Source: Streptomyces sp. TRM49041 (GTDB lineage Bacteria > Actinomycetota > Actinomycetes > Streptomycetales > Streptomycetaceae). From it: a stretch of 64,000 bases of DNA. The stretch covers positions 1-64,000 of the forward strand of contig NZ_VSRY01000158.1 of assembly GCF_008271805.1 (NCBI RefSeq), read 5' to 3'. Positions within the stretch are counted from its first letter, which is position 1. Every line of letters starts with the position of its first letter. Positions 34,119-44,119 of this stretch are shown in pieces. Under the pieces are notes generated by a model that was given only the letters and a program-made list of their open reading frames with translations, had not been told where the DNA came from and did not search any database. Made by a program: the position numbers and the translations under genes.

Positions 34119-34160
34119 ACGGGTGTGCCCCGGGACCGATCGGTCCCGGGGCACACCCGT
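34119..34160. terminator. Perfect 42-base palindrome, bidirectional terminator
   Basis: The 21-base arms are exactly self-complementary around the centre at 34139/34140, with no loop bases. It lies between the convergent stops of the M6 protease and the ABC operon. Confidence 0.85.
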
Positions 34161-34177
34161 ACGCCGGCCCTCCGCCG

Positions 34178-35154
34178 TCAGGAGCTCTCGGGGAAGTGGC
34201 AGGCGACCCGGCGGGCCTCGCCCGGGGCGTCGATCCGCAGAAGCGGGGCTTCGGTACGGCAGATCGCCTGCGCCTTCGGGCAGCGCGGGTGGAAGGTGCA
34301 GCCGGGCGGGGGAGCGGCCGGGCTCGGCGGGTCGCCGAGCAGGGTGATCCGTTCCCGGGTCCGCTCGGCGACCGGGTCGGGCAGGGGCACGGCGGAGAGC
34401 AGGGCCCGCGTGTAGGGGTGCGCGGGGGCCGCGTACACCCGTTCCTTGTCCCCGATCTCGACGATCCGGCCCAGATACATCACGGCGACCCGGTCGCAGA
34501 CCCGCTTCACGACGGAGAGGTCGTGGGCGATGAAGAGGTAGGCGAGGCCGAGTTCGCGCTGGAGGCGCTCCATCAGGTTGACGATCTGGGCCTGGACGGA
34601 GACGTCGAGGGCGGAGACCGGTTCGTCGGCGACGACGAGCCGGGGGCTGGTGGCCAGGGCGCGGGCGATGCCGATGCGCTGGGCCTGACCGCCGGAGAAC
34701 TCGTGCGGGTAGCGGTCGATGTGTTCCGGGATGAGCCCGACCAGTTCCATCAGCTCCTCCGCTCGCTTGCGCGCGTCGGCCGCCGAACTGCCCTGCACCA
34801 GCAGCGGATCGGAGATGATCCGGGCCACCGTCTGCCGCGGGTTGAGGGAGGAGTGCGGGTCCTGGAAGAGCATCTGGAGGTCCTTCCGGAGCGGCTTCAG
34901 CTCGCGCTGCGACAGATGCCCGATGTCACGGCCGTCGTAGAGGACGGACCCTGCGGACGGCTCCAGGAGGCGGACGATCGTGCGCCCGCTGGTGGACTTG
35001 CCGCAGCCCGACTCGCCCACCAGGCCCAGCGTCTCGCCGGCCGCGATGTCGAAGCTGACGCCGTCGACGGCCCGGATCGGGGCGGCGCGCCGTCGCCCGG
35101 GATAGGTGGTCGTCAGCTCTCGTACGGAGAGGAGGGGTTCGGCCTTCGTGGGCT

Positions 35155-35158
<4 letters not shown>
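34178..35158 (-). CDS. Oligopeptide ABC transporter ATP-binding protein (DppF/OppF type)
   Basis: A 326-residue protein from ATG 35158, overlapping the upstream stop by 4 bases. Walker A is GESGCGKST, the signature is EFSGGQAQR, Walker B is RLVVADEPVSALD, and the switch His follows in FIAHDLSVV. The C-terminal oligopeptide/dipeptide-specific extension ends with the Cys motif 'GCTFHPRCPKAQAIC'. Last gene of the five-gene leftward transporter operon. Confidence 0.94.
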
Positions 35159-36158
<1,000 letters not shown>

Positions 36159-36159
<1 letters not shown>

Positions 36160-37145
36160 CAGTACCTCACTCGCGGGTCGACGACGGCGTACAGGAGGTC
36201 GACGGCCAGGTTGGCGACGACGATGAAGGTGGCGGCGAGCAGGGTGACGCCGAGGATGACCGGCTGGTCGCCGGTGGACAGCGCGCCGTAGAAGAGCCGC
36301 CCGATGCCGGGCAGTCCGAAGATGGACTCGGTGATGACGGCGCCCGCGAGCAGGCCGCCGAGGTCCATGCCGAAGATGGTGAGGATCGGCGTCATCCCGG
36401 CCCGCAGACCGTGCTTGACGACCACGGTGCGGCGTGGCAGGCCCTTGGCGCGGGCGGTGCGGATGTACGGCTCCGCCATGGTCTCGATCATCGAACTGCG
36501 GCTCTGCCGCGCGTACATGGCCGCGTACAGGATCGCCAGCGCCAGCCAGGGCAGCAGCAGGTTCGACGCCCAGCCGAGCGGGTCGGAGCCGAAGGGCGTG
36601 TACTGCGGATAGGGCAGCAGCCCGGCCACCCGGATCAGGCCGTTGATCAGCATGACCGAGGTGAAGTAGACCGGCAGGGAGGCGGCGGCGACCGCCCCGA
36701 CCATGAGGACGCGGTCGGTCAGGGTGTCCTTGCGCAGCGCCGCCGCGACGCCCGCGGAGAGTCCGAGGAGCAGCCAGATCGCGGCGGCGCCGAGGGCGAG
36801 CGAGGCGGAGACCGGGAGCCGGTCGACGAGGAGGTCCCACACGCCCTGGCTGTTCTCGTACGAGTAGCCGAGGCAGGGGAAGCCGCAGTGCAGGGCGTAC
36901 TGGCCGCTGCCCATGGTGCGGCCGGTGAAGATACCGGTGGCGAAGTCGGCGAATTGCCGCCACAGCGGCTGGTCCAGGCCCATGTGGGTCCGGATCGCCT
37001 CCAGGCGCTCCGCGCTGCACGACTTGCCGCAGGCAGCGGCGGCCGGGTCGGAGGGCAAGACGTAGAAGATGGTGAAGGTGACCGCGGCGATGGCGACGAG
37101 GACGCCGACGACGCCGAGCAGCCGGCGGCCGAGGTAGAGGATCAC
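36159..37145 (-). CDS. Oligopeptide ABC transporter permease (DppB type)
   Basis: The GTG at 37145 overlaps the preceding stop (GTGA) and begins at the first transmembrane helix ('ILYLGRRLLGVVGVLVAIA'), giving 328 residues. About six membrane segments are seen. The ABC-permease EAA-type loop reads 'YIRTARAKGLPRRTVVVKHGLR'. A periplasmic loop with Cys residues ('CGKSCSAERL', 'CGFPCLG') is longer than usual. Homologous permeases pair with the DppC-type protein. Confidence 0.93.
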
Positions 37146-38068
37146 TTGCGGCTTCCCCTCGGGTCGAGGATGTCGCGCAGCGCGTCGCCGAGCAGGGTGA
37201 AGGCGAGCACGGTGAGGAAGAGGCAGAGGCTCGGGACGATGAAGTACATGGGGTCCGTGTCGTAGAAGGCGACGCTCTCGGCGATCATCTGCCCCCACGA
37301 CGGCGTGGGGGGACGGACGCCGACGCCGAGGTAGCTGAGGGCGGCCTCGGTGGTGATCATCCCCGGGATGATCAGGGTCGTGTAGGCGATGACCGGCCCG
37401 GCGACGCCCGGGAGGATGTCCCGGGTGAGGATGCGCCAAGCGCCCGATCCGCCGACGCGGGCCGCGTCGACGTACTCGCGGTGCTTGAGCGACAGGGTCT
37501 GGCCACGGACGACGCGGGCGATGCCGGGCCAGCCGAACAGGCCGATGACCAGGGTCATGAGCACGATCCGGTTGACGTCCCGGGCCACCGACATCATGGC
37601 GATCATGAAGATGAGGGACGGGAAGGACATGGTCAGGTCCATCAGGCGGGAGAGCACGGTGTCGGTGCGGCCGCCGAAGTAGCCGGCCGCGATCCCGGCC
37701 GCCACGCCGGCGACCACGGCGATCGCGGTGGCGGCGAAGGCGATGAACAGGGACACCTGGGCGCCGTGCACGACCCGGGCGAACAGGTCGCGGCCGGTGA
37801 CGGGTTCGACGCCGAGCCAGTGCTCGGAGCTGACCCCGCCGAGCGGGCCGATCGGGAGGCCGCCGAGGTAGGGGTCGACGGCCGTCTTGTCGAACTCGTC
37901 GGGGCCCCAGCCGCCCAGCGCGCTGAGCAGCGGGGCGGCCACGGCCATGACCACGAAGAGCGTGATCACGGCGAGGGACATCTTCACGGAGGGTCGGCGG
38001 TGAAGCTCCGCGCGGGCGAGCTGCCAGGGACCGCTGCCCGCGCGCGGGGGCGGGGAAACAGTGGGCAT
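37142..38068 (-). CDS. Oligopeptide ABC transporter permease (DppC type)
   Basis: A 308-residue protein with an N-terminal cytoplasmic stretch, then a helix ('MSLAVITLFVVMAVAAPLL') and about five more. 'HWLGVEPVTGRDLFARVVHG' is the characteristic DppC segment, and the EAA loop is 'YVDAARVGGSGAWRILTRDILP'. Second gene of the operon, 14 bases after the binding protein. Confidence 0.93.
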   Translation of the reverse strand: MPTVSPPPRAGSGPWQLARAELHRRPSVKMSLAVITLFVVMAVAAPLLSALGGWGPDEFDKTAVDPYLGGLPIGPLGGVSSEHWLGVEPVTGRDLFARVVHGAQVSLFIAFAATAIAVVAGVAAGIAAGYFGGRTDTVLSRLMDLTMSFPSLIFMIAMMSVARDVNRIVLMTLVIGLFGWPGIARVVRGQTLSLKHREYVDAARVGGSGAWRILTRDILPGVAGPVIAYTTLIIPGMITTEAALSYLGVGVRPPTPSWGQMIAESVAFYDTDPMYFIVPSLCLFLTVLAFTLLGDALRDILDPRGSRK

Positions 38069-38081
38069 GACTGGCCGGCCC

Positions 38082-39830
38082 TCAGTTCGCGCTCGCGGCA
38101 GGGTTCTTGAGTCCGACCGTCGCGTAGTCGATCTGCCCGCCGAAGGAGGTGTGGCCGAAGGCCCCGGCGATGTTGGTGCCGATCAGCAGCGGCATGCGCT
38201 CGACCACCGCGGGCGCGGTCGGGGCCTTGGCGAGGATCTGGCCGTCGAGTTCCTGCCATGCCTTGTCGGCCTCCTTCGCGTCGGCCATGGCGGCGATCTC
38301 GTCCATGCGCTTCATGGTGGGATCGTCGCGGAAGAGCGAGTGGTTGCCGGAGTTGCCCTTCTCCTTGATGTAGCGGCCGTCGAAGACGAACGGCAGGAAG
38401 GTGGAGCCGGAGGGGTAGTCGGGGCACCAGCCCGTGTAGACGAGGTCGGTGCGGTTCTTGGTGTCGCCGATCGTGTCGTAGAAGGCGGAGGGGTCGACCG
38501 TCTCGATGGTCACCTTGATCCCGGCGCGGCCCAGCGACTGCTGGATCGCCTCGGCGACCCCCTTGTCGCCGTTGGACACGGTGATGCTGGTGGCGAAGCC
38601 GCCGGGCTTGCCGGCCTCCTTCAGGAGCTGCTCGGCCTTGTCGACGTCACCGGTCAGCGGGATCTTGAGGGTGTCGGGCTGCTGGCCGCCGTCGAAGAGG
38701 GAGCCGGGCATCAGGGCGGAGGCCGGGTCGTTGAGGGCCGGGCCGCCGGAGGCGGTCAGGATCGCCTCCCGGTCGAGCGCGTACTGCACGGCCTGGCGGA
38801 CCTTGACGTTGTCGAAAGGCGCGCGGCCCGTGTGCATCTGCACCATCTCGGTGCAGTTGCTGGACTCGGCGAGCAGCCGCGCCTTGACGTCGGGCTTGGT
38901 GAGCACCTTCGGGGTGGACTCGGGACGCAGCTTGCCCCAGGACACGGCCGACGCGTCCGCGCCGGAACTGGCGATGAGCCGGTCGTCGATCTGGTTGGCC
39001 TTCAGCCCCATGGTCACGACGATCCGGTCCGGGTACGCCTTGCGGACCTGGTCCGTCGCCGGGTCCCAGTGGGTGTTGCGCACCAGTACGAGCTGCTTGT
39101 CGCGGGCGTACGACTCGATCTTGTACGGGCCCGAGGAGAACGGGCGGTTGTCGTACTGCGGGCCCTTGTCCTGGGCCTTGGGCACCGGGGCGAAGGTGGG
39201 CAGGACCGTGGCGTAGGGGAACTCGGCGAAGGGCTTGCGCAGCTCGAAGACGATCGTGTGGTCGTCGGGGGTCTTGATGGAGTCCAGGTGCTTGCCCTGG
39301 GCCGGACCCTGGTAGCCCTCGGCGCCGGCGAGGTAGCGGGCGGCGTAGTCGGGGCCGCCGGGCAGGTCGGGCGAGAAGGACCGCTCGACGTTGTACTTGA
39401 CGTCCTGGGCGGTGATGGGCGTGCCGTCCTCGTACTTCAGACCCTTCTTCAGTCGGAAGGTCCAGGTCTTCGCCCCGTTGGAGGCGGTGCCGAGGTCCTC
39501 GGCGAGGTCGGGCACCAGCTCGCCGCCCTTCGGGCCCGGTTCGGCCTTGTAGGTGACGAGGGTCCGGTAGAGCAGCCGGGTGCCGAAGTCCATGCCACCC
39601 ATGACCCAGTTGCGAGCCGGGTCGAGATGGGTGAAGTCCTGGTTGGACAGCACGGTCAGCGTGCCGCCCTTCTGCGGAGTCCCGCCGACCATCGTGCCGT
39701 TGTTGGCGGTCACGGGGCTCTTGCCGGCCCGGTCGCCGCTTGCCTTGTCGCCGCCGGAGCACGCGGTGGCGCCGAGGGCGAGGGTGGCTGCCAGGGCGGT
39801 GGCGAGGGTGGTGTACGTGCGCTTGTCCAT
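38082..39830 (-). CDS. Oligopeptide-binding lipoprotein (solute-binding family 5)
   Basis: The ATG at 39830 gives 582 residues and places a lipobox (LGATAC, Cys24) correctly after a Lys/Arg start and hydrophobic core; longer in-frame starts run into the operator. The body matches family-5 peptide-binding proteins: 'GGTLTVLSNQDFTHLDPARNW', 'FRLKKGLKYEDGTPITAQDVKYNVER', 'FSSGPYKIESY', 'VRQAVQYALDREAIL'. It captures peptides outside the membrane for the two permeases. Two palindrome copies lie 49-82 bases upstream. Confidence 0.94.
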   Translation of the reverse strand: MDKRTYTTLATALAATLALGATACSGGDKASGDRAGKSPVTANNGTMVGGTPQKGGTLTVLSNQDFTHLDPARNWVMGGMDFGTRLLYRTLVTYKAEPGPKGGELVPDLAEDLGTASNGAKTWTFRLKKGLKYEDGTPITAQDVKYNVERSFSPDLPGGPDYAARYLAGAEGYQGPAQGKHLDSIKTPDDHTIVFELRKPFAEFPYATVLPTFAPVPKAQDKGPQYDNRPFSSGPYKIESYARDKQLVLVRNTHWDPATDQVRKAYPDRIVVTMGLKANQIDDRLIASSGADASAVSWGKLRPESTPKVLTKPDVKARLLAESSNCTEMVQMHTGRAPFDNVKVRQAVQYALDREAILTASGGPALNDPASALMPGSLFDGGQQPDTLKIPLTGDVDKAEQLLKEAGKPGGFATSITVSNGDKGVAEAIQQSLGRAGIKVTIETVDPSAFYDTIGDTKNRTDLVYTGWCPDYPSGSTFLPFVFDGRYIKEKGNSGNHSLFRDDPTMKRMDEIAAMADAKEADKAWQELDGQILAKAPTAPAVVERMPLLIGTNIAGAFGHTSFGGQIDYATVGLKNPAASAN

Positions 39831-39878
39831 CAGTGGGTCACTCCGAGAGCAGTCGGACAGCCACCCGAGTGGCTGGAA

Positions 39879-39912
39879 TGTGACCTGTAACATAGTAATG
39901 TGAAATTGCACT
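39879..39912. promoter_or_regulatory. Two copies of the shared palindrome before the transporter operon (copies 2, 3)
   Basis: TGTGACCTGTAACA (39879-39892) and TGTGAAATTGCACT (39899-39912) lie 20 bases apart, start to start, i.e. about two helical turns, which suits cooperative binding. They sit just upstream of the leftward peptide-transporter operon. Confidence 0.65.
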
Positions 39913-40017
39913 GCACAAGGTGCCGAGTTCGCCGTTACCTATCCGTGTCCGTGTGGCGCCTCGGTGAGAGCTCCGGCCGCGTGGTCCCGGCCGGAGCTCT
40001 TGGCAAGCGCTATGCAA

Positions 40018-40031
40018 TGTGAAATATTACT
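40018..40031. promoter_or_regulatory. Shared palindrome, copy 4, abutting the oxidase start
   Basis: TGTGA-AATA-TTACT ends 3 bases before the GTG start at 40035. No Shine-Dalgarno sequence fits between, so the gene may be translated from a leaderless transcript with the operator over the core promoter. Confidence 0.65.
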
Positions 40032-40034
40032 GCC

Positions 40035-41192
40035 GTGCTCACGAGAAACACCTCGGACGTCATCGTCATCGGTGCCGGCGTGATCGGTGCGGCCTGCGCC
40101 TTCTATGCTGCCCGAGCCGGCCTCGCTGTCACCGTCGTCGACCGCGGCTCCGTCGCGGGCGGTACGACCGGTGCGGGGGAGGGCAATCTTCTGGTCTCCG
40201 ACAAGGGGCCGGGTCCCGAGCTCGAACTCGCCCTGCTCTCCACCAGGTTGTGGCGGGATCTCGCCGGACTCCTGCCGGAGGAGATCGAGTACGAGCCCAA
40301 GGGCGGCCTCGTCGTCGCCTCCGGCGAGGCCGGGATGCGCGCCCTGCACGACTTCGCGGCCGGACAGGAGGAGGCGGGCGTCACCGCCCAGGAGGTGTCG
40401 GCGGACCGTATCCGTGAACTGGAGCCCCGCCTGGCCCACGGCCTGCCCGGTGGTTTCCTCTATCCCCAGGACGCCCAGGTCATGCCCGCGCTCGCCGCCG
40501 CCCACCTGCTGCGCGCGGCTGGAGAGCGGGTACGCGTCCGGCTCGGTGAAGAGGTCGTCGGCCTGCTCAGCGGCTCTGCCGGGGAGGTGTCCGGGGTGCG
40601 TACGACGGCCGGGGAGATCCACGCGCCGCACGTCGTGAACGCGGCCGGGACCTGGGGCGGCCAACTCGCGCGGTTCGCGGGGGTGGAGCTGCCCGTGCTG
40701 CCCCGGCGGGGCTTCGTCCTGGTCACCGAGCCGCTGCCGCGTGTGGTGCGTCACAAGGTGTACGCGGCCGACTATGTCGCGGACGTGGCCAGCGGGTCGG
40801 CGGCGCTGCAGACCTCGGCGGTGGTCGAGGGCACCCCGGCGGGTCCGGTCCTGATCGGAGCGAGCCGGGAGCGGGTCGGCTTCGACCGGACGCTCTCCAC
40901 CGAGGTCGTGCGTCGCCTCGCCGCCGGGGCCACCGCGCTGTTCCCGGTCCTGGCCACCGTACGGGCGATGCGGACCTACGCAGGCTTCCGGCCGTACCTG
41001 CCGGATCATCTGCCGGCGATCGGACCCGACCCGCGGGTCCCCGGACTCCTGCACGCCTGTGGGCACGAAGGGGCGGGGATCGGACTGGCGCCGGCGACCG
41101 GGCTGATCATCGCGGCCTGCCTGGCCGGCGGGGAACCGCCCGTCGACATAAGGCCGTTCAGACCGGAGCGATTCGATCCGCCCGCGCCGTGA
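40035..41192 (+). CDS. FAD amino-acid oxidase-type subunit of D-hydroxyproline dehydrogenase
   Basis: A 385-residue protein with a DAO/glycine-oxidase-type FAD fold. The dinucleotide motif GAGVIGAACA is at residues 12-21, 'VVNAAGTWGG' in the middle and 'ACGHEGAGIGLAPATG' at the end. It is followed by overlapping genes for a [2Fe-2S] subunit and an FAD/BFD subunit, the arrangement of heteromeric D-hydroxyproline dehydrogenases (also of related L-proline and hydrogen-cyanide-synthase-type enzymes). Role: oxidise cis-4-hydroxy-D-proline to 1-pyrroline-4-hydroxy-2-carboxylate at the membrane. Assignment rests on family plus neighbours. Confidence 0.88.
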   Translation: MLTRNTSDVIVIGAGVIGAACAFYAARAGLAVTVVDRGSVAGGTTGAGEGNLLVSDKGPGPELELALLSTRLWRDLAGLLPEEIEYEPKGGLVVASGEAGMRALHDFAAGQEEAGVTAQEVSADRIRELEPRLAHGLPGGFLYPQDAQVMPALAAAHLLRAAGERVRVRLGEEVVGLLSGSAGEVSGVRTTAGEIHAPHVVNAAGTWGGQLARFAGVELPVLPRRGFVLVTEPLPRVVRHKVYAADYVADVASGSAALQTSAVVEGTPAGPVLIGASRERVGFDRTLSTEVVRRLAAGATALFPVLATVRAMRTYAGFRPYLPDHLPAIGPDPRVPGLLHACGHEGAGIGLAPATGLIIAACLAGGEPPVDIRPFRPERFDPPAP

Positions 41193-41239
41193 GCCCGTCT
41201 CACGTCACGAGTCGCACGTACAACCCGAGAGGAGGCCCC

Positions 41240-41554
41240 GTGGCCCGCACCCCCGCCGACCTGGTCGGGGCACAGTCCGATCCGCCGTTCGAGATCACCT
41301 TCGACGGACGCCCCGTCGTTGTCCTGCCCGGTCAGACCGTCGCCGCCGCCCTGTGGGGCGCCGGCATCCTGGCCTGGCGCACCACCCGCGGCGGCGGCCG
41401 GCCGCGCGGCGCGTTCTGCGGCATCGGGCAGTGCTACGACTGCCTCGCCACGGTCAATGGTGTGCCGGGCCGCCGGGCCTGCCTGGTCCCCGCGCGGCCC
41501 GGCGATGTGATCACGACACAGGAAGGGCACGGCCATGACCGACTTGGTGCCTGA
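41240..41554 (+). CDS. [2Fe-2S] small subunit of the dehydrogenase
   Basis: The GTG at 41240 has the strong site GAGAGGAGG just upstream; an upstream GTG at 41189 overlapping the oxidase stop is possible but has no such site. The product has 104 residues. Cysteines 'FCGIGQCYDCLATVNG' and 'RACL' form the plant-ferredoxin-like cluster-binding set typical of the HcnA/LhpE-type subunit. It shuttles electrons between the two flavin subunits. The 3' end overlaps the next start by 20 bases. Confidence 0.88.
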   Translation: MARTPADLVGAQSDPPFEITFDGRPVVVLPGQTVAAALWGAGILAWRTTRGGGRPRGAFCGIGQCYDCLATVNGVPGRRACLVPARPGDVITTQEGHGHDRLGA

Positions 41555-43004
41555 AGCGTCCGGCTCTTACGACCTCGCGGTCATCGGAGCGGGTCCCGCC
41601 GGACTCGCCGGCGCTGTCGCCGCTTGTGAACTCGGCCTCTCCGTCGCCTTGCTGGACTCCTCTCCTCAGCCCGGCGGTCAGTTCTACCGGCATCCCGCAC
41701 CCGCCCTGGGTGCGGTGCGGCCCGAGGCGCTGCACCACGACTGGTCCGCCTTCTCCGACCTGCGACGCCGCCTGGCGGCGAGCGACATCGCCCACCTCGC
41801 CGGCCATCATGTGTGGTCCGTCGCGCGGGAGGCCGACGGCTCCTGGTCCGTGCACGCCGTCACCGGCGCCGACGGCGCCGCGGAACGACCCGTCCGGGTA
41901 CGAGCCCGGGCGCTGTTGCTCGCCACCGGCGCGTACGAGCGTCAGCTGCCCTTCCCCGGCTGGACGCTGCCCGGCGTCGTGGGCGCCGGAGGTGCCCAGG
42001 CCATGCTCAAGTCCGGCCTCGTGCTCCCCGGCCGACGCGTCGTCGTGGCGGGCAGCGGCCCCCTTCTGCTCGCCGTCGCCTCGTCGCTGGCAGCGGCCGG
42101 CGCGCGGGTGCCGGCTGTGGTGGAGGCGTCCGGATACGCGCGGTACGCCCGCCACCCCCGGGTACTCCTGACCAACCCGCAGAAGGCCGCCGAGGCCCTG
42201 GTCCACAGCGCCGCCCTGCTCCGCCACCGGGTACGCGTACGGCTGCGCAGCGCCGTCACCGAGGTGCACGGCACCGAGCGTGTCGAAGCCGTCACCGTCA
42301 CGCGCCTCGACCGAGACTGGCGGCCCGCGCGGGGGACGGGCCGCCGGATCGTCTGCGACGCGCTCGCCGTCGGGCACGGGCTCGTTCCCCAGATCGAGCT
42401 GGCCACCTCGCTCGGCTGCGCCACCCGCGTTCTGCCGGACCGCACGCTGGGCCTCGCTCTGGACGACCTCCAGGAGACTTCCGTCCGCGGCCTGTGGGCG
42501 GCGGGGGAGACCGGAGGCGTGGGCGGAGCCGAACTCGCCCGCACCGAAGGAGAGTTGGCCGGGCGAGCGGTGGCCGCGCGACTGCGCGGCGGGCGGGGTG
42601 CCGGTGCGCGGCGGATCGCCGAACTCCGGCGCCGCCGGGACCGTATGCGCGCCTTCGCCGACGTCATGGCCGCCGCTCACGCTCCCGGCCCCGGCTGGAC
42701 CGCATGGCTCGACGACACCACGGACGTCTGCCGTTGCGAGGAGGTCACCGCGGGGCGGATCCGCGAGGCGGTCGCAGACCTCGGGGCGCGGGACGCACGG
42801 ACGGTCAAGCTGCTCACCCGGGCCGGCATGGGCTGGTGCCAGGGGCGGATGTGCGGGACGGCCGTCGCCTGCCTGGCAGCCCGCGACGGCCAGGGCGAAC
42901 CCCCCGCCGAGCGCCGCCCGTTCGCCGTGCCGGTTCCGCTGGCGACGCTCGCCACGCTCGACGAGACCACGGCACCGGGGACCGCGCAGAGCAAAGCGCC
43001 GTAA
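41535..43004 (+). CDS. FAD/NAD(P)-fold large subunit with BFD-like [2Fe-2S] domain
   Basis: A 489-residue protein: N-terminal GAGPAGLAGA FAD motif, 'ALLLATGAYERQLPFPGW', a second nucleotide fold ('VVVAGSGPLLLAVAS'), and a C-terminal BFD-like iron-sulfur domain ('VCRCEEVTAGRI', then 'GMGWCQGRMC'). This matches the HcnB/LhpF-type subunit of hydroxyproline dehydrogenase. Its start overlaps the small subunit, so stoichiometric coupled expression is likely. Confidence 0.9.
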   Translation: MTDLVPEASGSYDLAVIGAGPAGLAGAVAACELGLSVALLDSSPQPGGQFYRHPAPALGAVRPEALHHDWSAFSDLRRRLAASDIAHLAGHHVWSVAREADGSWSVHAVTGADGAAERPVRVRARALLLATGAYERQLPFPGWTLPGVVGAGGAQAMLKSGLVLPGRRVVVAGSGPLLLAVASSLAAAGARVPAVVEASGYARYARHPRVLLTNPQKAAEALVHSAALLRHRVRVRLRSAVTEVHGTERVEAVTVTRLDRDWRPARGTGRRIVCDALAVGHGLVPQIELATSLGCATRVLPDRTLGLALDDLQETSVRGLWAAGETGGVGGAELARTEGELAGRAVAARLRGGRGAGARRIAELRRRRDRMRAFADVMAAAHAPGPGWTAWLDDTTDVCRCEEVTAGRIREAVADLGARDARTVKLLTRAGMGWCQGRMCGTAVACLAARDGQGEPPAERRPFAVPVPLATLATLDETTAPGTAQSKAP

Positions 43005-43077
43005 ACCGAAAGCCCGTAGACCGAAGCCCTTTGGGCCGACAGTCCGGCGAGGACCGCAGTGGTCCCTCGTGAGGCTA

Positions 43078-43091
43078 AGTAAAATGTCACA
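43078..43091. promoter_or_regulatory. Shared palindrome, copy 5
   Basis: AGTAA-AATG-TCACA, a perfect right half with a decayed left half, 20 bases before the deaminase ATG. It marks a new promoter within the catabolic gene row. Confidence 0.65.
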
Positions 43092-43111
43092 CGCTATCGA
43101 AAGGTCCTGAC

Positions 43112-44020
43112 ATGACCACCACCGGCTGGAACAGCGCCCGCCCCTGGCGCGGCATCATGGTCGCCACCACCCTCCCCTTCCGCGAGGACTTGTCCGTCGA
43201 CTACGACGCCTATGCCGAGCACGTGGCCTGGCTGATCGCCAACGGCTGCGACGGTGTCGTCCCCAACGGCTCGCTCGGCGAGTATCAGACCCTCACCGAC
43301 GAGGAGCGGGCCCAGGTCGTCCGTACCGCCGTCGAGGCGGCGGGCGACGGCGCGCGGGTCATGCCGGGCGTCGCCGCCTACGGCAGCGCCGAGTCCCGGC
43401 GCTGGGCCGAACAGGCCGCCGAAGCCGGCTGCGGCTCGGTCCTGCTCCTGCCGCCGAACGCCTACCGCGCCGACGAGCAGGCTGTAAGCGCGCACTACGC
43501 GGAGGTCGCCGGGGCCGGCATCCCGGTCGTCGCGTACAACAACCCCATCGACACCAAGGTCGACCTCACCCCCGGTCTGCTGGCCCGTCTGCACGCCGAC
43601 GGCAGCATCGTGGCCGTGAAGGAGTTCAGCGGCGACGTCCGCAGGGCCTACGAGATCGCCGAGCTCGCCCCGGAACTCGACCTCCTGATCGGTGCCGATG
43701 ACGTCCTGCTGGAGCTGGCGCTGGCGGGCGCGGTCGGCTGGATCGCCGGCTACTCCAACGCCTTCCCCGCGAGCTGCGCCGAGCTGTACCACGCCGCGGT
43801 CGCGGGTGATCTCGCCACCGCGCTGCCGCTTTACAAGTCCCTGCACTCGCTGCTGCGCTGGGACTCGAAGACCGAGTTCGTGCAGTCGATCAAGCTCTCC
43901 ATGGACATCGCCGGCCGCCGAGGGGGCCCCACGCGCCCGCCCCGGCTCCCGCTCACCGGCGCCACGGAGGCCGGAGTGCGGATCGCCACCGAGAAGGCCG
44001 TCGCCGACGGCCACCGCTGA
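43112..44020 (+). CDS. DHDPS-family 1-pyrroline-4-hydroxy-2-carboxylate deaminase
   Basis: A 302-residue TIM-barrel enzyme of the dihydrodipicolinate synthase family. Schiff-base Lys170 sits in 'IVAVKEFSGD', the proton-relay Tyr in 'VVAYNNP', and 'NGSLGEYQTLTDEER' at the N-terminus. Flanked by hydroxyproline dehydrogenase and epimerase genes, it best fits the deaminase that converts 1-pyrroline-4-hydroxy-2-carboxylate to 2-oxoglutarate semialdehyde and ammonia. A true DHDPS role is unlikely in this context. Confidence 0.87.
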   Translation: MTTTGWNSARPWRGIMVATTLPFREDLSVDYDAYAEHVAWLIANGCDGVVPNGSLGEYQTLTDEERAQVVRTAVEAAGDGARVMPGVAAYGSAESRRWAEQAAEAGCGSVLLLPPNAYRADEQAVSAHYAEVAGAGIPVVAYNNPIDTKVDLTPGLLARLHADGSIVAVKEFSGDVRRAYEIAELAPELDLLIGADDVLLELALAGAVGWIAGYSNAFPASCAELYHAAVAGDLATALPLYKSLHSLLRWDSKTEFVQSIKLSMDIAGRRGGPTRPPRLPLTGATEAGVRIATEKAVADGHR

Positions 44021-44119
44021 CGGCCGCTGACGCGCCCGACCGGCGGACCCGCGCCGGCCTCCACGGCCGACCTGGGCCCGGTCCTCCGACCTGTTCGCCC
44101 AACGCCCGAAAGGAAGTCC

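Noticed and set aside
32816..34156. Long upstream extension of the LysR frame antisense to the protease
   Set aside because: The LysR domain starts cleanly at 32815; the rest is antisense to a well-supported secreted protease.
43112..44020. Dihydrodipicolinate synthase for lysine synthesis
   Set aside because: It is embedded in hydroxyproline genes, with the regulon palindrome in front, and no lysine-pathway neighbours.
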